Assembly (NCBI GenBank): GCA_029251475.1
Contig: JAQXDF010000025.1
Coordinates: 1-49,297 of the forward strand
Length of the DNA stretch: 49,297 bases
From: Rickettsiaceae bacterium
GTDB lineage: Bacteria; Pseudomonadota; Alphaproteobacteria; Rickettsiales; Rickettsiaceae
Reading direction: 5' to 3'
Positions 44,261 to 49,297 of the stretch are shown here, in pieces (the stretch's first letter is position 1; the number at the start of each line of letters is the position of its first letter). The translations under genes were made by a program, and so were the position numbers. The notes beneath the pieces are model-generated. The model worked only from the letters and a program-made list of their open reading frames with translations, had not been told where the DNA came from and did not search any database.

Positions 44261-45184
44261 TTAATCTACATGCGCAATATCAACTAGAGCTCTAGAGAAG
44301 TCCCTAGAAGAAAAGGGCTTTAAATCGTCAATAGCTTCTCCAATACCGATAAAATGAATTGGCAGTGCATATTTCTGCACTATTCCTACTACAGAACCAG
44401 CCTTTGCTGTTCCGTCTAGTTTTGTAATCACTAGACCTGATACTCCAGCTAAGGATTTAAAGTTTTCAACTTGTGCAGAAGCATTTTGCCCCGTAGTTCC
44501 ATCAATAACTAATAAGCTATGGTGAGGAGCTGAGTCGTCAACTTTCTTGATTACACGAACTATTTTAGCTAATTCATCCATTAAGTTTTTGTGATTATGA
44601 AGACGCCCCGCCGTATCAATAACTAATATATCTACACCCTGCTCTATGGATTCTGATATAGCTCTATGAGCAACGCTAGCTGGGTCGGCTTTATCTGCAC
44701 CTTGAAACAAAATAGCTCCAGATCTCTCGGCCCATTTTTCAATTTGCCCTACTGCAGCAGCTCTGAAAGTGTCACAAGCGGCAATAGCAACTTTTTTTCC
44801 TGTAGCTCCGTAAGAGGCAGCCAGTTTGCCTATAGTAGTAGTTTTGCCATTGCCATTGACGCCGCAGACAAGAATAATATTAAGACCAACGTCTTTTAAT
44901 TGGAATTGATGATCTTGCTGCGACAGAATTTGCTCTATCAGCTGACTAAGATCCTTTTTGATTTCTTCTGGAGTGACTTCCTTATTAAATTTATGCTTGC
45001 GCAGGGAGGCTATTATATCACTAGATACCTTCACCCCCACATCTGCAAGTAACAATAAATCTTCGAGCTCCTCTAAGGTTTTGTCATCAAGCTTCTTTTT
45101 GATAAATAAATGGTCAATTGAGCTGCCAATTTTGTTCGATGTTTTGCTTAAAGCAACCTTTAATTTACCAAACAATCCAGCCAT
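44261..45184 (-). CDS. ftsY: Signal recognition particle receptor FtsY
   Basis: The SRP receptor GTPase at the inner membrane for co-translational targeting. The 307 residues consist of an N domain (about 1-90) and a G domain with G1 VCGVNGNGKTTTIGKLA (about 107-123), the DTFRAAA insertion-box region, G3 VIDTAGR, and G4 TKLDGTAKAG, ending in IGIGEAIDDLKPF. The acidic A domain of longer FtsY proteins is absent, as in many alphaproteobacteria. Its ATG overlaps the stop of the ppiD-like gene by 1 bp. Confidence 0.97.
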   Translation of the reverse strand: MAGLFGKLKVALSKTSNKIGSSIDHLFIKKKLDDKTLEELEDLLLLADVGVKVSSDIIASLRKHKFNKEVTPEEIKKDLSQLIEQILSQQDHQFQLKDVGLNIILVCGVNGNGKTTTIGKLAASYGATGKKVAIAACDTFRAAAVGQIEKWAERSGAILFQGADKADPASVAHRAISESIEQGVDILVIDTAGRLHNHKNLMDELAKIVRVIKKVDDSAPHHSLLVIDGTTGQNASAQVENFKSLAGVSGLVITKLDGTAKAGSVVGIVQKYALPIHFIGIGEAIDDLKPFSSRDFSRALVDIAHVD

Positions 45185-46761
45185 TATTTATCCTGCTTTA
45201 TTTTCATATTATTCTGCTTTGACGAATAAACCAGCAATTCTTGAAACAACATTTCTTTAATAACATTAGAAAATTGCTCCTTAGAGGTCGATTCCATCTT
45301 ATTAACTCTAGATTTATTCGTTGTTATGTTTTTTACATAAGCAATATATAGGTTCTTATCGTCATTGACTAACTGCGTGAATTCTCCCTTTTTCACTACA
45401 AACATATTCTGCACAAGATCGGTTGGTATTTTATCTTGTTGAGGAGCTTCTTCTCTTGTTAAAGATTTGTTTGACACTAGATTAATACCCTTGGCTCTTA
45501 ATGCCTCTCTGGTAGTTTTCTTAGGGTTATATTCCTTTGCCGCATTTTGTAACTCCTTAACATTATAATTTGCTAAGTCACGCTTTTGAATAAGCTCTTT
45601 TATGTAATTTTTTACTTCCATAAATGGTTGTTGCCTTTCTGACACAATAGCATTTAGCGTAACCAGTAATATTTCATTATTATCCGCTACTTCAATAGGA
45701 TAAGACGTTTCTCCTTCTACCATTGAATAAACATTATTTGACAGCTCAACTAGCTCTTGCATTGAACTAGAGTTCATATCACTTAGTGGCATGTTTTTAA
45801 TAGATGAAATTTTTAGAGAATATTTTTGAGAAATTTCCTGCAAAGTAAGTCCTGCAGAAACATCTTCCTCGAAGTTTTTCGCGAGTTCGCTTGTTAGTTC
45901 TTCTAGCTTTTCGCTAGTAAGAGCCTCTTTTGCTTGTTTTTTTGCGCTTGTATAAGTTTCACCAGCAAATTCTGATTTATTCTCATTGTAAAATTGTTTT
46001 AATTCAGCTTCAGTGATTTTCAGCTTCTTTGCCAAGAAAGATTGATCCGCTTTTATATAATCAAAACTTCTGTTTTCTGGAATAACAAATAAACTTTGAT
46101 TATCTTGATAAAATTCTTCTAGATCTTTGTCTTCTAAAGAAGGTGCTTTATAATTATTTGATTTATAAGCCATATCTATTGATAATATGTCCACAGTCCT
46201 TGCTTCGGCCAAATAATTAATTATATTGCTAACCATAATTTTAGGAACTACAAAAGACTCTTTAAAAATATCGAGTAGCGTAGATTTCATTAAATCTTTT
46301 TTTATTACCTGGAAATACTCGCTTTCTCTATATCTAGAATTGTGGAAAGCGCTTTTAAATATATTTAAATCAAACTCGCCTTTATCATTTTTAAAATACG
46401 GAATAGTTTTAACAAAATCTCCTACAAACTCTTCGCTAATGTCAAAATCATAATGATTTGATAAATATTGAATCATCGACTCTTGTATCAAACGACTCAG
46501 AACAGCATTATCTATACCAAGTTCTTTTATGTTTTCGTCGGTTAGGTTTATATTATTTTGGAATGATTCAATTTCTCTTGTCTTCGCTGCATAAAATTCT
46601 TGCATTGTAATAGAATCGACTTTATCAAATACGACTACGTCGCCTCCATCATTACCCCCGACAAATGAAGCTCCACCAATACCAACAAAACTTAGTGCAA
46701 TAAGCCATAAAAATATTTTTACCGCTAAATTATTTGTGTTCTTCCTGATTTTTTCTAACAT
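45184..46761 (-). CDS. ppiD: PpiD-like membrane-anchored peptidyl-prolyl isomerase/chaperone
   Basis: The 525-residue protein has an N-terminal membrane anchor (about residues 15-33, VKIFLWLIALSFVGIGGASF), a SurA-type N-terminal domain with TMQEFYAAKTREIESF and VLSRLIQESMIQYLSNHYDFDIS, a central parvulin-like segment that is poorly conserved, and a C-terminal helical region. PpiD anchors at the inner membrane near SecYEG and helps emerging envelope proteins fold. Its position divergent from tpiA is the usual alphaproteobacterial neighbourhood. ftsY follows with a 1-bp overlap (TAATG). Confidence 0.85.
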   Translation of the reverse strand: MLEKIRKNTNNLAVKIFLWLIALSFVGIGGASFVGGNDGGDVVVFDKVDSITMQEFYAAKTREIESFQNNINLTDENIKELGIDNAVLSRLIQESMIQYLSNHYDFDISEEFVGDFVKTIPYFKNDKGEFDLNIFKSAFHNSRYRESEYFQVIKKDLMKSTLLDIFKESFVVPKIMVSNIINYLAEARTVDILSIDMAYKSNNYKAPSLEDKDLEEFYQDNQSLFVIPENRSFDYIKADQSFLAKKLKITEAELKQFYNENKSEFAGETYTSAKKQAKEALTSEKLEELTSELAKNFEEDVSAGLTLQEISQKYSLKISSIKNMPLSDMNSSSMQELVELSNNVYSMVEGETSYPIEVADNNEILLVTLNAIVSERQQPFMEVKNYIKELIQKRDLANYNVKELQNAAKEYNPKKTTREALRAKGINLVSNKSLTREEAPQQDKIPTDLVQNMFVVKKGEFTQLVNDDKNLYIAYVKNITTNKSRVNKMESTSKEQFSNVIKEMLFQELLVYSSKQNNMKIKQDK

Positions 46762-46840
46762 GCGCCTTTTTTCTATTTACTTATCAATGATATCTTCCTA
46801 AAATAATGAGGTAATTGAATTACTGCAAGAGATTTCTCCT

Positions 46841-47551
46841 ATGAAACCAATCATTATTGCCAATTGGAAAATGAATCTAACCTTGGATGAAGCATATAGC
46901 AAAGCCAAGAACTTAGATAGCAAAAGCTATTCTTCTCAACTATTGTTAGCTCCGCCTGCTCCATATTTAGCATATTTTGCTCAAAACTTTAAAAACACAG
47001 CTATCTGCGCTCAGAATGTTAGCGCCCTTAATGGCTTTGGGGCTTATACTGGTGAATATTCGGCCGAGATGCTAAAAAGTTGTAATGTAAACTACGCAAT
47101 TCTTGGTCATAGTGAACGCAGAAATACACTAGGCGAAACCAACAAACTAATTAAGAAAAAAGCCTTTAATTGCATTGAGGCACAGATTACGCCTATTATA
47201 TGCGTTGGAGAAACCCTAGAAGCTAGAAAAAACAAGAATTACAAAGAGTTTATAGCCGATCAATTAAATTCTTCCATTCCAGACAATGCTGAATCTATTA
47301 TTATTGCTTATGAACCATTTTGGGCCATAGGTACCGGATTGGTGCCAACTATTGAAGAAATAGCTGAAATATTTGACTTCATAAAAACAAGTGGAGATAT
47401 AAGTATTGTTGCAAAGAACTCTCAGCTAGTGTATGGTGGTTCCGTTAGTTCAAAGAATCATAAAGATATTCTATCGGTGACTGGTAACAATGGTGTGATT
47501 TTAGGATCAGCTTCTTTAGATGAAAATGAACTCAACTCAATTTTAAATTAA
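46841..47551 (+). CDS. tpiA: Triosephosphate isomerase
   Basis: Interconverts dihydroxyacetone phosphate and glyceraldehyde 3-phosphate. The 236 residues include the substrate Lys in IANWKMN, electrophilic His in YAILGHSERR, catalytic Glu in IIIAYEPFWAIGTG, and phosphate-binding VYGGSVSSKN and GVILGSASL. It is somewhat shorter than the typical 250. With gpsA it would make glycerol 3-phosphate. Rickettsia proper have a reduced glycolysis, so presence of tpiA and rpe argues for a less reduced relative. Confidence 0.96.
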   Translation: MKPIIIANWKMNLTLDEAYSKAKNLDSKSYSSQLLLAPPAPYLAYFAQNFKNTAICAQNVSALNGFGAYTGEYSAEMLKSCNVNYAILGHSERRNTLGETNKLIKKKAFNCIEAQITPIICVGETLEARKNKNYKEFIADQLNSSIPDNAESIIIAYEPFWAIGTGLVPTIEEIAEIFDFIKTSGDISIVAKNSQLVYGGSVSSKNHKDILSVTGNNGVILGSASLDENELNSILN

Positions 47552-47570
47552 ATAAATAGATATTACTAGC

Positions 47571-47891
47571 ATGATAAACACTCTGCTTTTTATTCACCTG
47601 ATAATTGCAATATTACTAGTTGTTGTTATTTTACTGCAAAAAACTAGCACTGATGGCCTAAGTGGCATAGGTGGTGGTGGAAATAATATGGGACTAGTTA
47701 GTGGTCGTTCCGCTGCAACTTTCCTTAATCGCATGACTGTAATTTTAGCAGTTATCTTCTTTGGGAACGCTTTAGTTTTGGGTAATTTATCATCACAACC
47801 TCGTAATGATATTTCAACAAAGCTAGAAAATTCTGTAAAAAACCCTGGTAGTCAACCTGCAGGAAATGAAACATTACCGATTGCTAAATAA
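47571..47891 (+). CDS. secG: Preprotein translocase subunit SecG
   Basis: The 106-residue protein has two membrane segments (about 4-21 and 53-71) joined by the conserved loop VILLQKTSTDGLSGIGGGGNNMGLVSGRSAATFLNRMT, the SecG signature with G-x-FG-like repeats. A polar Asn/Ser tail follows. SecG stimulates SecYEG-SecA translocation. It lies 19 bp after tpiA, as in many alphaproteobacteria. Confidence 0.93.
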   Translation: MINTLLFIHLIIAILLVVVILLQKTSTDGLSGIGGGGNNMGLVSGRSAATFLNRMTVILAVIFFGNALVLGNLSSQPRNDISTKLENSVKNPGSQPAGNETLPIAK

Positions 47892-47947
47892 GAGTTTTTA
47901 ATAATCTTATTGTACTGATAAAGTAATTTGAGAGATGAATAATAGTA

Positions 47948-48769
47948 ATGAATATAGTTAAAGTTGGAAATATTTCCATTGCCAATAATCTACCATTTGT
48001 GCTAGTCGCTGGACCCTGCCAAATTGAAACACTAGATCATGCATTATTCATTGCCGAAAACATCAAAAAAATTACCGATAAATTAGACATTCCCTTCATC
48101 TACAAATCATCATTTGATAAAGCTAACAGAACCTCTGCCAGCGCAGAGCGTGGAGCTGGTTTAGACAAAGGTCTTAAAATCCTAGAAACAGTAAAAAAAG
48201 AAATTGGCTGCCCTATTCTTACTGATGTGCATACAGAAGCACACTGTAAACCTGTTGGCGAAGTTGTTGACGTATTACAAATTCCAGCTTTTTTATGCAG
48301 ACAGACAGATTTGCTAAGAAGTGCAGCCGAGACTGGCAAAGTAATAAAAGTAAAAAAAGGACAGTTCCTTGCTCCTTGGGACATGAAAAACGTCTATGAG
48401 AAACTAGTTAAATTTAATGCAAAAGGCATCATTCTTACTGATAGAGGCACATCATTTGGATATAATACTTTAGTTTCAGATATGCGTGGTTTGTCCATCA
48501 TGGCTGAAACTAGAGCACCTGTGTTTTTTGATGCTACACACTCAGTTCAACAACCTGGTGGTATAGGGGCTGCTAGTGGTGGGCAAAGACAATATGTTGA
48601 GCTTTTAGCACGCTGTGCTATTGCAGCTGGCGTTTCTGGCTTGTTCATGGAAGTGCATGAAGACCCTGATAATGCACCTAGCGATGGACCATGCATGTTA
48701 AGACTTGATACTCTAGAAAAAACCTTGTCCAACCTAAAGAAATTCGACGAGATCAGCAAAAGTCTTTAA
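47948..48769 (+). CDS. kdsA: 3-deoxy-D-manno-octulosonate 8-phosphate synthase
   Basis: Condenses arabinose 5-phosphate with phosphoenolpyruvate to Kdo 8-phosphate. The 273-residue TIM barrel shows [32 protein letters not shown] (the K-A-N-R-(T/S)-S motif), [37 protein letters not shown] and [11 protein letters not shown]. Together with kdsD it commits the cell to Kdo, hence LPS. In related genomes pyrG often separates secG and kdsA; here only 56 bp do. Confidence 0.96.
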   Translation: MNIVKVGNISIANNLPFVLVAGPCQIETLDHALFIAENIKKITDKLDIPFIYKSSFDKANRTSASAERGAGLDKGLKILETVKKEIGCPILTDVHTEAHCKPVGEVVDVLQIPAFLCRQTDLLRSAAETGKVIKVKKGQFLAPWDMKNVYEKLVKFNAKGIILTDRGTSFGYNTLVSDMRGLSIMAETRAPVFFDATHSVQQPGGIGAASGGQRQYVELLARCAIAAGVSGLFMEVHEDPDNAPSDGPCMLRLDTLEKTLSNLKKFDEISKSL

Positions 48770-48780
48770 ACATACACAGC

Positions 48781-48820
48781 GAACGAAAAAAGAACCATTA
48801 TTAACATGAATTTTTCGTTC
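48781..48820. terminator. Possible weak hairpin after kdsA
   Basis: GAACGAAAAA at 48781-48790 and TTTTTCGTTC at 48811-48820 are perfect 10-bp inverted repeats with a 20-base loop, between the converging ends of kdsA and the repeat protein gene. The A/T half of the stem could serve as a terminator in both directions, but no separate T-tract follows. Confidence 0.35.
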
Positions 48821-48846
48821 ATAACTACTCACACTTTATCTTAACA

Positions 48847-49297
48847 TCACGGTATCTCGGGCACTTGTCCAGTGATACACAGATTATCACTTTCATCTGA
48901 TGTTGTTATGTCTAATTCAGCTATATTATTGTTACCTTCAGCGTTTAAAATACCACTTGAATCAACAATATTGTCTATCCCCACAACTGCAGAATAAGTT
49001 AATTCATTGATTTTATCTATATCAAAGTCTTTAAGATCATCAAATGTTATCCCTTCAGATTTATAGGCATCTTGTGTATTAGAACTGGTTAGGGCATTGA
49101 TTTTATCTACATCAAAGTCTTTAAGATCAGAAAACTGTACCCATCCAGATCGATAGCATTCCATTGAGCCATAAGAGACAAGCGCCTCAATTTTATCTAT
49201 ATCAAAGTCTTTAAGATCATCAAATGTTATCCCCTCAGATTTATGGGCATCTTCTACATTAGAACTGGTTAGGGCATTGATTTTATCTACATCAAAG
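48847..49297 (-). CDS. Tandem 30-residue repeat protein, C-terminal part (runs off the window)
   Basis: The frame stays open from the stop at 48847 to the right edge, about 149 codons; an internal ATG at 49164 is not the real start. The visible part has repeats with an exact 30-residue period of the type GITFDDLKDFDIDKINALTS followed by S-N-x-x-D-A-x-K-S-E, four units being visible from the window edge to about 49011. A variable C-terminal tail (GIDNIVDSSGILNAEGNNN and on to VPEIP) closes the protein. No domain family is recognised with confidence. Alternating amphipathic helices suggest a solenoid. It is acidic and has no Cys except two single ones. Confidence 0.7.
   Translation of the reverse strand, partial: FDVDKINALTSSNVEDAHKSEGITFDDLKDFDIDKIEALVSYGSMECYRSGWVQFSDLKDFDVDKINALTSSNTQDAYKSEGITFDDLKDFDIDKINELTYSAVVGIDNIVDSSGILNAEGNNNIAELDITTSDESDNLCITGQVPEIP
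49011..49297 (-). repeat. 90-bp tandem repeat (30 codons), with 180-bp higher-order pattern
   Basis: The string TTTTATCTA(C/T)ATCAAAG recurs at 49011, 49101, 49191 and 49281, exactly 90 bp apart. Alternate units are more alike: 49011-49110 and 49191-49290 are nearly identical across about 100 bp, so units amplify as 180-bp pairs. Confidence 0.85.

Noticed and set aside
49011-49297. The 90-bp repeats as a CRISPR array
   Set aside because: Units are contiguous without spacers and encode an uninterrupted 30-residue protein repeat.

Overview
The window is AT-rich, densely packed bacterial DNA. Its gene content points to an obligate intracellular alphaproteobacterium of the order Rickettsiales; I infer this from gene families and neighbourhoods, without a phylogeny. 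Supporting signs are compact operons with 1-20 bp overlaps, several ankyrin-repeat genes, a Ulp1-like cysteine protease of the kind used as a host-directed effector, and neighbourhoods such as dgt-argS-SPOR, tpiA divergent from a ppiD-like gene, and lptC-lptA-lptB. dapA and dapF, a lytic transglycosylase, uppS, ftsB, kdsD, kdsA, lptA, lptB, lptC and lptD together suggest that both a peptidoglycan precursor pathway and Kdo-containing LPS are kept.

Layout. 1-135: left end of an IS (probably IS5 family) with the first 27 codons of its transposase. 150-3761: holC, a small GT2-like gene, then groES-groEL behind a heat-shock-type promoter and ending in a strong terminator. 3832-8354: an accessory island with a CE-clan (Ulp1-like) protease gene and a very long ankyrin gene whose single frame of almost 1,190 codons is interrupted by two in-frame stops. 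8493-16847: housekeeping genes gpsA, mtaB, dapF and xseA on the minus strand, then lptD, a surA-like gene and rsmA on the plus strand. 16899-17588: a 115-bp MITE, an internally deleted copy of the IS at the left edge, joined to a decapitated glycosyltransferase. 17614-20552: fabD and a lytic transglycosylase gene. 20711-23075: two divergent ankyrin genes, one with a recent 576-bp internal duplication.

23096-32679: erpA; the dgt-argS-SPOR operon; a GNAT gene; an overlapping pair made of a small hypothetical and a long coiled-coil protein; an HU/IHF-like gene; and the tight ilvE-dapA-smpB-sppA run. 32759-41973: an OmpR/EnvZ-type two-component pair with uppS and cdsA, then ftsB, rnd (apparently using an AUU start), kdsD, lptC, lptA, lptB, cox11, cytochrome oxidase subunit III and rpe. 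42027-48769: recG, ftsY and the ppiD-like gene on the minus strand, and tpiA, secG and kdsA on the plus strand. 48847-49297: the C-terminal part of a tandem-repeat protein with an exact 90-bp (30-residue) period, open to the window edge.

The housekeeping genes form an envelope-biogenesis theme: Kdo and LPS synthesis and export, outer-membrane chaperones, Sec and FtsY targeting, and cell wall. The accessory genes (ankyrin proteins, CE protease, coiled-coil pair, 30-residue repeat protein) are candidate host-interaction factors and show most of the decay and duplication. No tRNA, rRNA or CRISPR array was seen.
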